Source: Pseudomonadota bacterium
Lineage (GTDB): Bacteria > Pseudomonadota > Alphaproteobacteria > Rhodobacterales > Rhodobacteraceae
NCBI GenBank assembly: GCA_027592105.1
Contig: JAQCLA010000049.1
Span: forward strand, 1-12,438
Length of the DNA stretch: 12,438 nt
Reading direction: 5' to 3'
Both the position numbers and the translations under genes were made by a program. Each line of letters opens with the position of its first letter. Position 1 is the first letter of the stretch. A model generated the notes under the pieces. The model did no database searches. It was given only the letters and a program-made list of their open reading frames with translations, and was not told the DNA's origin. Below, in pieces: positions 1-5,886 of the stretch.

Positions 1-1023
1 TCGCACACCAAGGTTTGACAGATAGACAGCGTCATCTCCAAAGCCTTCTAGCGGTGTCGTGGTCAAGGCTGCGAAGCTGCGCTTTAGGGCCGCCACCGTT
101 GGGTCCGAGACAAGCGGCCCGCTGCTTGCGCCGTTGATCCCGCGCTTGGATGCCTCGCGCAACATTGCCGCGGTGGTATTGAGCGCATCGACAAAGGCGC
201 GCATCTCGGCCTCGGCAAGATCGGGATCTTCGATCGCCACGACTGTCACCGGGCTTGCGGTTATTGCCGTCAGCGACAGGGTCAGCCCCGGCAAAAGATC
301 ATCGATGGTGTTCGAACTGCGCGTGACCGCGATGCCATCGACACTGAGCGCCGCATCGCTTGCCGCGACGATCTGGTTGGAGCCATCTGTCGTGTCGAAA
401 TCATCAAGTGGATCGCTCGCCGTGATCCGTATCGCACTAGCGGCCCCGGTATCGGTCAATACTGCCAGTGAAAACTTTCCATCACCCTTGGCGATGACCT
501 GCGCCGTAACACCGGTCATTGCCGATAGTTTGGCGGCAAGATCATCAAGCCCGTCGGTCGCCGAAAGCGTGATCGTGACGGCATCGCGGCTTGATGCGGT
601 GAAGGCCGGAACACTCGACCAGCTTCCAAAATCAATCACAAGGCTGCCAGCACCAAGGGTTTGATCGGCGGTTGAAAAATTTGTGAATTCAAGCACCTGC
701 CCCTGTGCAAGTGCTGTGACCTCGACCGATGCGGTGCGGTTTTCGAGCGCGTCGATGTCCGAAATCTCGACCCCCACTGCCGCGGAGGAAGAGGCGACGT
801 CGAAGGCAAGACCGGCAGACTCCACCGAGAGCGCGCTGCGCAATGTTTCCATGCCCGCCTGCAATTTGCCCATCTCGGAAATCGACAGCGCGATCTCTTC
901 TTTCTGGGACGAAAGCTGGGCGCGCTTCGGCTCAATCTCGGCGGCTGTCAGGCTTTGCACCAGCTGGGTGATGTTCAGCCCCGAGCCCTGGCTATTCAGC
1001 GTGCTGAGATAATCTACCGCCAT
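1..1023 (-). CDS. fliD: Flagellar filament cap protein FliD (5' part; C-terminus beyond window)
   Basis: FliD (HAP2) forms the cap at the tip of the growing filament and helps flagellin fold into place; it is exported through the flagellar channel. The first 341 codons are present, in frame to the window edge, so the C-terminal part is missing. The N-terminus (GLNITQLVQSLTAAEIEPK, about residues 14-32) is the classic FliD_N pattern of a conserved GL(D/N) followed by a helix and a basic heptad region. The middle (about residues 95-260) is rich in Ser, Thr, Ala and Asp with beta-strand spacing, as in FliD domains D2/D3. The ATG at 1023 has an AAGGAAAA ribosome site 7-14 bases upstream. The gene follows motB with a 72-base gap holding a weak sigma28-like promoter, which fits a late gene. 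Identification rests on the N-terminus and context. Confidence 0.92.
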   Translation of the reverse strand, partial: MAVDYLSTLNSQGSGLNITQLVQSLTAAEIEPKRAQLSSQKEEIALSISEMGKLQAGMETLRSALSVESAGLAFDVASSSAAVGVEISDIDALENRTASVEVTALAQGQVLEFTNFSTADQTLGAGSLVIDFGSWSSVPAFTASSRDAVTITLSATDGLDDLAAKLSAMTGVTAQVIAKGDGKFSLAVLTDTGAASAIRITASDPLDDFDTTDGSNQIVAASDAALSVDGIAVTRSSNTIDDLLPGLTLSLTAITASPVTVVAIEDPDLAEAEMRAFVDALNTTAAMLREASKRGINGASSGPLVSDPTVAALKRSFAALTTTPLEGFGDDAVYLSNLGVR

Positions 1024-1054
1024 CCGCTGTTTTCCTTTTGCAGGCTTACATTCC

Positions 1055-1081
1055 TAAACGACACAGGGCGGTGCATTTTTA
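1055..1081 (-). promoter_or_regulatory. Weak sigma28 (FliA)-like promoter upstream of fliD
   Basis: Read on the minus strand, TAAA (1081-1078) is followed by 15 bases and GTCGTTTA (1062-1055). The enteric sigma28 consensus is TAAA-N15-GCCGATAA, so the -35 half is complete and the -10 half matches 5 of 8 bases. The predicted start would give a leader of about 25 bases to the fliD ATG. fliD is a sigma28 target in many flagellar systems, and the anti-sigma28 gene flgM is in this window. A comparable 5/8 match occurs elsewhere by chance (3221-3247), so this is only suggestive. Confidence 0.3.
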
Positions 1082-1095
1082 CCGGCAAGCGCATG

Positions 1096-2331
1096 TCAAT
1101 ATTCGATCGAAATCTCGATCCGACGATTGCGTTCACGGCCCTCGGCAGTGTCATTGGTGTCCACGGGCTGTGTCTCGCCGAAGCTGACGGCCTGCATCCG
1201 GCCCGGTTGCACCAACCCTGTGGCTTCGATCGATTGCACAACGCTGGCAGAGCGCGCGGCGGCAAGATCCCAGTTGTCGCGGAACACACCGCTGATTGGC
1301 ACATCATCTGTGTGGCCCGCCACGACTATGGTGCTGTCATCGTCCATCGCGGCAAAGGCGATGCGGCTCATGATATCGCGCGCGGCTGCCGTCAGATCGG
1401 CCGAGCCGGAGGGGAAAGCCCCGCCCGCACCAACCGTGACCACCACTTTACCTTCAATCTGTTCGACCTCGACCAAGCCCTCGCCGAGCTCTTGACGGAG
1501 GGCAACGGTGAGCATGTCTTTCGCGATGGATGCGCGGTCTGCACTCTCTTGTGCCTCGGCTTGCTCTTGCTCAAGGCGCTCTAGCTCTGCTTGCCCAAGG
1601 CTGGTTTCAGGCTGACGGGCCGCTGCTGCCAGTTCAGCGAGCTGTTGTTCAAGCCCGCCGAACAAAACCTCGCTATCGGCTTTGCCGCTGGCTTGGCGTG
1701 CCTCGGCCAAGGCTTGAAGGGTTTCTTCAATCAAGCTGGGCAGGTCTTTTGGGGTTGTGTCGTCCGAGGGGAAGTTGATGACAACATTCTCGCCCGCCAT
1801 CTCGATCGACACTTCGCCGGACTGGATCGCCTGATCAAGCGCGCGGGCCAGCTCTGTCGCGTCAAGCGTGTCGGATTGCGCACCGGATTGCTCTTCGGGA
1901 ACGCTTTCTTGTTCGCCGCCCGACCCTTCGGTGGTGCCGTCCTGCCCGTCGTCGCCACCTTCGGGCGCAACGTCTTCGTTGGTTTCGACCTCAAGCTCGG
2001 GCCGCTCCAGTTCAGTGGTCTGTTGGGTCATTTCATTGGTCACGGATGGGCTCGGCGATGGGCTGAATTCCATCGAAATGACCGTCGTGCCCTTAGGCTG
2101 TTCAACGACAGGAATAACGCGCTGAACGCCGAAGGCGTTTTGTAGCGAGCCCGAAATCTGCTTGAACTTCGGCGTGTTGAACTCAGCAAAGGAAAGGATG
2201 AGCACGAAGAACGCCATCAACAGCGTTGCCATATCGGCAAAAGTCGCCATCCATGCAGGTGCACCCGGGGGCGGGCATTTCGGGCATTCCTCTTCTTCCG
2301 GTTCTTCAACCGCGGCGATTGCTTCAGCCAT
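1096..2331 (-). CDS. motB: Flagellar stator protein MotB (PomB-like), OmpA-type peptidoglycan anchor
   Basis: MotB pairs with MotA in the stator that couples ion flow to rotation. The N-terminus is acidic, then has a CPKCPPPGAP motif as in Vibrio PomB. One membrane helix follows (about residues 28-48), with the ion-carrying aspartate at D33 in TFADMATLLM. Next come the plug-like stretch (FNTPKFKQISGSLQNAFGVQ, 51-70), a long acidic, Gly/Ser-rich linker, and a helical Ala/Glu/Gln-rich segment (about 203-284). The C-terminal OmpA-like peptidoglycan-binding domain starts near 285 and contains GHTDDVPISG (339-348), NWDLAAARS (353-361) and GRERNRRIEI (398-407). At 411 residues it is longer than usual MotB/PomB (roughly 300-330); residues 172-211 resemble a partial second copy of the start of the OmpA domain. 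The gene lies 33 bases after motA with AGGGA as ribosome site. Confidence 0.95.
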   Translation of the reverse strand: MAEAIAAVEEPEEEECPKCPPPGAPAWMATFADMATLLMAFFVLILSFAEFNTPKFKQISGSLQNAFGVQRVIPVVEQPKGTTVISMEFSPSPSPSVTNEMTQQTTELERPELEVETNEDVAPEGGDDGQDGTTEGSGGEQESVPEEQSGAQSDTLDATELARALDQAIQSGEVSIEMAGENVVINFPSDDTTPKDLPSLIEETLQALAEARQASGKADSEVLFGGLEQQLAELAAAARQPETSLGQAELERLEQEQAEAQESADRASIAKDMLTVALRQELGEGLVEVEQIEGKVVVTVGAGGAFPSGSADLTAAARDIMSRIAFAAMDDDSTIVVAGHTDDVPISGVFRDNWDLAAARSASVVQSIEATGLVQPGRMQAVSFGETQPVDTNDTAEGRERNRRIEISIEY

Positions 2332-2364
2332 GCTTCAAATCCCTATGCGCCGCCAACCCCGATC

Positions 2365-3126
2365 TCAGGCTGCGTCCAGCTTTGCCTGCATCTTTGGCGG
2401 TAGGTTCGCCGCCATCTGATCTTGGATATTGCGCGGGCTTTCACTGCGGGCGATCCCACGAAGCCCCGTGATCACCATCTCGCGGTAGCGGACCTCATAG
2501 GCGGTGAAATTCTCAAGCTTGGTCAGCATCGGCATGAACAGCACGTTGGCGATGAACGCGCCATATAGCGTCGTCAACAAGGCCACCGCCATCGCGGGAC
2601 CGATCGCTTTCGGGTCGGCCATGTTGCCCAACATGAGCACCAGACCGATCAAAGTGCCGATCATTCCCATCGCCGGCCCGATATCGATCCACGCCTTGAC
2701 GCAGCCTTGATTGGCCTCGTGGCGGGCCTTCATCGCCTTGATCTCTTGGTTCAACTGGCTGACGAGCTTGTTCTCATCAGCGCCATCCACCAGCATCTGC
2801 AAACCCTTTTCAAAGAATTTGTCGGGAACCTGCTGCCCTTCGAGCGCCATCATGCCATCTTTGCGTGCGACAGCGGCAAGCTCGACCATGCGCGTGATGA
2901 GTTGGTCCATCTTCTTGATCGGCGGCAAGAAGGCCTTCGCCATCGCACCAAAGCTGCCGAGGTAGGTGCCGAGCGGAGCCGTGTACATCGCCGCAAAGAA
3001 TGTTCCGCCAAAAACGATCAGAATGGACGGAATATCAATAAACGGCCCAATACCCCCACCGGAAATCATGGCGCCGACGATCATGCCAATTGCCCCAATG
3101 AGGCCAATCAATGAACCGAGTTCCAT
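2365..3126 (-). CDS. motA: Flagellar stator protein MotA (PomA-like)
   Basis: MotA is the inner-membrane ring protein of the stator; five copies surround a MotB dimer and turn against FliG. At 253 residues it matches PomA length and aligns with it without obvious gaps. Four membrane helices are visible (about 2-22, 31-50, 148-170, 180-200). The cytoplasmic loop has R88, K89 and E96, matching the charged residues of PomA that contact the rotor. Helix 3 carries D148 and T158 in DIGPAMGMIGT, and helix 4 T185/T186 in AVALLTTLYGA; Vibrio PomA uses D148, T158 and T186. The ATG at 3126 has AAGGG eight bases upstream, and a sigma54-like element precedes it. Rhodobacter sphaeroides MotA is also PomA-like yet proton-linked, so the driving ion cannot be read from sequence. 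Confidence 0.96.
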   Translation of the reverse strand: MELGSLIGLIGAIGMIVGAMISGGGIGPFIDIPSILIVFGGTFFAAMYTAPLGTYLGSFGAMAKAFLPPIKKMDQLITRMVELAAVARKDGMMALEGQQVPDKFFEKGLQMLVDGADENKLVSQLNQEIKAMKARHEANQGCVKAWIDIGPAMGMIGTLIGLVLMLGNMADPKAIGPAMAVALLTTLYGAFIANVLFMPMLTKLENFTAYEVRYREMVITGLRGIARSESPRNIQDQMAANLPPKMQAKLDAA

Positions 3127-3168
3127 TCAGCATACCCTTTTGCAACGACGTGGGACTACAACGCTCTT

Positions 3169-3184
3169 TTCAAGAACCGTACCA
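3169..3184 (-). promoter_or_regulatory. Sigma54-like promoter of motA-motB(-fliD), one core mismatch
   Basis: The minus strand reads TGGTACGGTTCTTGAA from 3184 down to 3169, against the sigma54 consensus TGGCACG-N4-TTGCW. The -24 GG is present and the ten-base spacing is right, but the -12 dinucleotide is GA instead of GC. The predicted start near 3158 would leave a leader of about 32 bases before the motA ATG, a sensible arrangement. Two better sigma54 sites elsewhere in the window make this one more credible. Confidence 0.5.
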
Positions 3185-3321
3185 TCTGGCGCAATAATCC
3201 CGCGTATTTTAAGTTTTTTTTAGAAATTTCGCCTCCACCTGCGATCAGTTAGGTCGAAAGGCCTGATTGACCCACCTAGGCGGTTCTGGAACAATTATAC
3301 ACGCTACTGAAGGGCGATTCT

Positions 3322-3819
3322 ATGTTTAAAGGTATCAACAGCCGGTTTTGGACCGCAGCGATCATTACACTGATGGCAGCCCCGCCCACCTCGGCACAGT
3401 ATTATGAGCGCGAGCATCTTGTAAAGGATCTCTCCCTTCGCATTGAATGGATGCGGTGTAGTGTTGGCCAGCGTTGGGATGAGGAACAGAAAACCTGCTG
3501 GGGTGATGCCGTTCGGCTCAACCACGAAGAAATTGCGGAAGTCATTGAGCAGGCAAATGCGCAACTCGGGGATGGCTGGCGCCTTCCTGATCTTGCGGAA
3601 CTCGAAAGCCTTGTTTGCGCGGAATGTGAACCGCCAAGGATTGACTCGGAGCTATTTCCGAACACCATGTCGGAGCCGTACTGGACCGGCGAAAAGAATT
3701 TTTGGTCGCCAAAGAATTTCTGGACTGTGAGTTTCATGACCGGGGATCGCTATGGTCGGTTCTTTCCGAGCCAACGCATGATGGTGCGCCTTGTGCGCGA
3801 TAGCTCTTCGGCAGGATGA
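3322..3819 (+). CDS. Secreted DUF1566 / Lcl C-terminal-domain protein
   Basis: This is a 165-residue protein with a signal peptide (positive start, hydrophobic 10-20, likely cut after TSA at 25), so it should be periplasmic or surface-exposed. The mature part has the DUF1566 (Lcl, Pfam PF07603) pattern: DGWRLPDLAELESLV (84-98), aromatic strands YWTGEKNFWS and FWTVSFMTGD, and a closing VRLVRD (155-160). This compact fold is often found in extracellular or adhesive proteins, but no reaction is known. Four cysteines (46, 59, 99, 102) could form two disulfides in the oxidising periplasm. AAGGG sits seven bases before the ATG. The gene is divergent from motA and starts a plus-strand run of uncharacterised genes. 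A role in motor or surface attachment is only a guess from position. Confidence 0.85.
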   Translation: MFKGINSRFWTAAIITLMAAPPTSAQYYEREHLVKDLSLRIEWMRCSVGQRWDEEQKTCWGDAVRLNHEEIAEVIEQANAQLGDGWRLPDLAELESLVCAECEPPRIDSELFPNTMSEPYWTGEKNFWSPKNFWTVSFMTGDRYGRFFPSQRMMVRLVRDSSSAG

Positions 3820-3821
3820 TC

Positions 3822-3923
3822 ATGAGACCCGCGATGTTGGACTGTTACAAAGAGGCGCGGAGAATACCCATTGTTGGGGTGACGCAATCAAACGGCGGCC
3901 TGAAGCCGCGTAAAGCAAGGTAA
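3822..3923 (+). CDS. Possible 33-residue small ORF
   Basis: An ATG two bases after the stop of the DUF1566 gene opens a 33-codon frame ending in TAA at 3921-3923, six bases before the next gene. AGGA lies at 3814-3817 with a short spacing, so translational coupling is possible. The peptide begins MRPAMLDCYKEARR and ends with the basic LKPRKAR; it has no membrane helix or recognised family. It fills almost all of the 110-base gap between two genes, the main argument for it. It may equally be an untranslated spacer. Confidence 0.3.
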   Translation: MRPAMLDCYKEARRIPIVGVTQSNGGLKPRKAR

Positions 3924-3929
3924 TTCGAT

Positions 3930-4319
3930 ATGGCGGGAAGCACATCGACCGCATTGGTGCCCGTTTCGCGCAGCGAAGTTGCCATCGTGCGCAAGGACAC
4001 GTCGATTTCCGATCCGCTGCGGCTGGTGCGGGACGATGTCCACCTGCATGATCGGGAAGAGGTGCGAAAGTACCTGCCCGACATCCTGGGTCGCGCGCTT
4101 GCCCGGATGTGGATTGACCAATCCTTCGGTCATTCTTTCGCGACAGACCCGAAGAAGACCCTTGAACAAGCAGGGGTGTTTTTGCCCGATAATATGGCGA
4201 TCGAACTCGACAAAGGGTCGAAGGACAGACCCAAGATCATCGTATTCGAAAGCCAGCCCAATTCGAAGTTCCGGATACGGGTGCTCTATCTGCAACTCGT
4301 GATGATGGCCGGGAAATGA
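3930..4319 (+). CDS. Uncharacterised protein with nitrile-hydratase-leader-like (NHLP-like) segment
   Basis: This is a 129-residue cytoplasmic protein without signal peptide or membrane helix. Its first 50 residues are polar and unrecognised. Residues 52-106 (RALARMWIDQSFGHSF, then TDPKKTLEQAGVFLPD, then IELDKGSKDRPKIIVFE) follow the NHLP pattern known from the nitrile hydratase alpha subunit and from some peptide leaders: A-x-W-x-D-x-x-F, DPK-x-x-L, G-x-x-LP, then a strand pair ending in a hydrophobic run. The metal-binding CTLCSC claw of true nitrile hydratase is absent, so it should not be that enzyme. AAGG lies nine bases before the ATG. The stop overlaps the next start (ATGA), so it is probably coupled to the Sel1-like gene. 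No maturation enzyme or transporter for a modified peptide is in the window. Function unknown. Confidence 0.75.
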   Translation: MAGSTSTALVPVSRSEVAIVRKDTSISDPLRLVRDDVHLHDREEVRKYLPDILGRALARMWIDQSFGHSFATDPKKTLEQAGVFLPDNMAIELDKGSKDRPKIIVFESQPNSKFRIRVLYLQLVMMAGK

Positions 4320-4966
4320 TGCGGCATGCTGCTGCGATCATGGTATTTTTTCTGACGGCTGGCGCCAGTGCGGCACAGACGCCTGACGAAGACGCGCGCT
4401 TTGACGCGGCGACAAATGCGGTGCGCGACCGTGACTTCCGTCTAGCTGTCGCGCTTTTCGAACCTCTCGCTGAGGCCGATGTTCCGGATGCGCAATTCAA
4501 TCTCGCCGTGTTGTTGCGCGAGGGCCGTGGCCGGCCGCAGAACCATGTCGAAGCCCTGTATTGGAGCGCGCTTGCGCTGCTTTCAGACGGCACATATGCG
4601 CAAGACATGGTGACGGAACTCTTGGAAAGGTTGCCACTTGGCGCGCGCCAAGCGGTCATGTCACGATTGCTCGATCGCCTGACGGCACAGGCCGCCGCCG
4701 GAGAGCCGGATGCTCCGCGCAAGCTAGCGCGGGTATATGCGGAGTTGATGCCCGAGCCCGATGCGCGTCTGGCATATATTTGGTTTTCGATCTGCTACGC
4801 TTTGGGTGACAACCAATGTGGCGAAGGCCGTGAGGAAATGGCAGAGGGCATTGATCCAGAAGATCTGATCGATGTGCAAATCGAAGCAGGTGAGCGCTTT
4901 GCCAGCCTTCCGTATGCAACAATGCAAGATGCTGGCAACGGGTCAGGCACCACGCAAATTCCGTAA
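4316..4966 (+). CDS. Secreted Sel1/TPR-like repeat protein, possible motor accessory
   Basis: This is a 216-residue protein with a signal peptide (hydrophobic 5-19, cut near ASAA at 20), so it is exported to the periplasm. Residues 40-90 form a clear Sel1-like helical pair (RLAVALFEPLAEADVPDAQFN, then LAVLLREGRGRPQNHVEALYWSAL), with the Sel1 hallmarks A-x-x-x-L and G-x-G-V/P. A second, weaker unit covers about 128-165 and contains two cysteines (160, 168). The tail (200-216) looks disordered. Sel1 repeats are protein-binding scaffolds. Vibrio MotX, a periplasmic Sel1-type protein of about 210 residues, recruits the PomA/PomB stator, and PomA/PomB-like genes are close by here. No convincing end-to-end similarity to MotX was seen, so a MotX-like role is inference. 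The ATG overlaps the preceding stop; the ATG three bases later is an alternative start. Confidence 0.8.
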   Translation: MMRHAAAIMVFFLTAGASAAQTPDEDARFDAATNAVRDRDFRLAVALFEPLAEADVPDAQFNLAVLLREGRGRPQNHVEALYWSALALLSDGTYAQDMVTELLERLPLGARQAVMSRLLDRLTAQAAAGEPDAPRKLARVYAELMPEPDARLAYIWFSICYALGDNQCGEGREEMAEGIDPEDLIDVQIEAGERFASLPYATMQDAGNGSGTTQIP

Positions 4967-5009
4967 ATATTTTATACTTGGACAATCTGCGTGTCGCATA
5001 TCGAATGCA

Positions 5010-5046
5010 CCGCTTGCGTGTTCGGCGAAAGTGTAGATGCAAGCGG
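5010..5046. repeat. Perfect 8-bp inverted repeat with 21-base spacer
   Basis: CCGCTTGC at 5010-5017 is mirrored by GCAAGCGG at 5039-5046. The 21-base loop contains a further short TTCG/CGAA complement, so a two-tier stem is possible. There is no T-run on either side, so it is not a standard intrinsic terminator. It could be a 3' end-stabilising structure for the Sel1-like transcript or a dyad for a regulator. Confidence 0.45.
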
Positions 5047-5158
5047 CGCGTACCAAACTGCGAAACATTCTCGAACAATTGAAGCGGCTTTGGTGCGGTG
5101 CCATCAGCGATGACCCCACCCCAAATCACACATAAGCCATGATCTGTCTGAAAACGGC

Positions 5159-5180
5159 AAAAGAGCCGCCCGAAGGCAGC
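5159..5180 (-). terminator. Intrinsic terminator of the flgP-flgT-flgA-flgM-flgN operon
   Basis: On the minus strand GCTGCC-TTCG-GGCGGC (5180-5165) forms a six-pair stem, including one G-U pair, closed by the very stable UUCG tetraloop, and it is followed directly by TCTTTT. It begins about 58 bases after the flgN stop codon. The opposite strand lacks a T-run, so it serves mainly the minus-strand operon. Confidence 0.75.
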
Positions 5181-5238
5181 AAGAAGAAAGACCAAAATTG
5201 GGCCAGATCAGCCCCAACTTGCTTTACGCAAGGTGCCT

Positions 5239-5544
5239 TTAGCCTTGGATCATTTCCTTCAAATGAAGCGAAAAGCCTGAAAGCATGCTTCCGCGCATTT
5301 GTAAGATCTGTTCCATTTCGGCAATTTGCCCCTGCACTTGAACCATTTTCACCTTTTCATCCGGACCCATGTCCATCTCTGCAAGGCGTGGAAACCCCTC
5401 TTCAACAAGCTTTACGAGCGCGTTGACGGACGGGACCAATTCAGCCGGATCACCCATATGCTCTGTGATCGCCTTCAAGCGTGTTTCGAACGCCGCAAGG
5501 GTCTCAAGGGCCGTGGGTTGGCCATGGTTCAAGTCGTTACTCAT
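5239..5544 (-). CDS. flgN: FlgN-like flagellar export chaperone
   Basis: This is a 101-residue, mostly helical cytoplasmic protein, last in the operon and seven bases after flgM. FlgN binds the hook-filament junction proteins FlgK and FlgL and escorts them to the export gate. The predicted long helices (about 11-29, 35-50 and 58-100), the heptad-like hydrophobic spacing (LAAFETRLKAITEHM; VQVQGQIAEMEQILQMRG) and an amphipathic C-terminus fit the FlgN/FliT chaperone fold. It is shorter than typical FlgN (about 140). The ATG at 5544 is chosen because upstream starts in this frame would lie inside flgM; its ribosome site is weak, so coupling to flgM translation is likely. The name rests mainly on the flgM-flgN order seen widely; FliT-like is the alternative. 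Confidence 0.65.
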   Translation of the reverse strand: MSNDLNHGQPTALETLAAFETRLKAITEHMGDPAELVPSVNALVKLVEEGFPRLAEMDMGPDEKVKMVQVQGQIAEMEQILQMRGSMLSGFSLHLKEMIQG

Positions 5545-5551
5545 GAAAAGT

Positions 5552-5851
5552 TCATTCCCGCGACGCGATAAAACTTTCCATGAGCTTCTCGGCAACCTTG
5601 TCGAGATCGACAGGGTAAGCACCGCGCGCAATTGCTTCTTTGATCTTGCCCACCGCTTCAAGATCGATGGGTGGAGATTTCGCAAGTTCCGCAACCATGG
5701 ACTTGGCGCCGACGACATTCACATCAGCCTCCGCGCTCACGGGGGTCGATGTCGCCACTTGTGGTGGCTTTGCTTGTGATGCCGAAGTGCCGCTCTGCGA
5801 CCCCCCGACTGGGACTTTCGGTCTTGCCGAATTGTTGATGAAATCAATCAT
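5552..5851 (-). CDS. flgM: Anti-sigma28 factor FlgM
   Basis: FlgM holds the flagellar sigma factor FliA inactive until the hook is complete and is then exported, releasing late gene expression. The 99-residue length is typical. The first half is polar and disordered (Ser/Ala/Pro-rich, 8-45), as expected for an exported unfolded protein. The second half has the FlgM core PPIDLEAVGKIKEAIARGAY (60-79), then VDLDKVAEKLMESFI: short helices with the I-D-x-x-x-V-x-x-I-K-x-A-I-x-x-G-x-Y pattern that binds sigma28. AGGAGG lies six bases upstream of the ATG. It sits 35 bases after flgA. Its presence implies a FliA sigma factor elsewhere in the genome. Confidence 0.92.
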   Translation of the reverse strand: MIDFINNSARPKVPVGGSQSGTSASQAKPPQVATSTPVSAEADVNVVGAKSMVAELAKSPPIDLEAVGKIKEAIARGAYPVDLDKVAEKLMESFIASRE

Positions 5852-5886
5852 GACAGCCTCCTGACATGTCTACTAACGACGCAGGT

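Larger units (their letters stand above)
4967..5238. other. Convergent intergenic region
   Basis: This 272-base gap separates the plus-strand Sel1-like gene from the minus-strand flgN. It is poorer in G+C than the flanking genes. It contains an intrinsic terminator for the minus-strand operon (5159-5180) and a perfect eight-base inverted repeat (5010-5046). No convincing ORF, RNA gene or promoter was found. Confidence 0.6.

Noticed and set aside
955..1584. Plus-strand open frame opposite fliD and motB (209 codons)
   Set aside because: It lies antisense to the clearly conserved OmpA domain of motB, its protein matches no family I recognise, and the motB frame explains the sequence.
1591..2145. 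Plus-strand open frame opposite the motB linker (184 codons)
   Set aside because: It is a by-product of the G+C-rich, low-complexity motB linker; no plausible start context or family.
3209..3223. TTAA-N7-TTAG, close to the CtrA site TTAA-N7-TTAA
   Set aside because: It falls in a short A+T-rich run with eight consecutive T bases, where such a match arises easily, and the nearby promoters look sigma54-type.
3221..3247. Sigma28-like TAGA-N15-TGCGATCA before the DUF1566 gene
   Set aside because: Both halves are imperfect (3 of 4 and 5 of 8), and it is about 75 bases from the gene; it shows how easily such partial matches occur.
3267..3295. Sigma70-like TTGACC-N17-AACAAT before the DUF1566 gene
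   Set aside because: The -35 half is good but the -10 half matches only 4 of 6; plausible but not strong enough to annotate.
3930..4319. Calling the NHLP-like gene a nitrile hydratase or a modified-peptide precursor
   Set aside because: The metal-binding cysteine claw is missing, there is no core peptide with a processing site, and no maturation or transport genes are in the window.
4656..5195. Minus-strand open frame across the end of the Sel1-like gene and the intergenic region (179 codons)
   Set aside because: It is antisense to the Sel1-like gene and runs through the flgN terminator; no recognisable domain.
5545..5718. Upstream extension of flgN to a start at 5718
   Set aside because: The added residues lie within the flgM coding region in another frame, and the chaperone-like helices begin only after the ATG at 5544.
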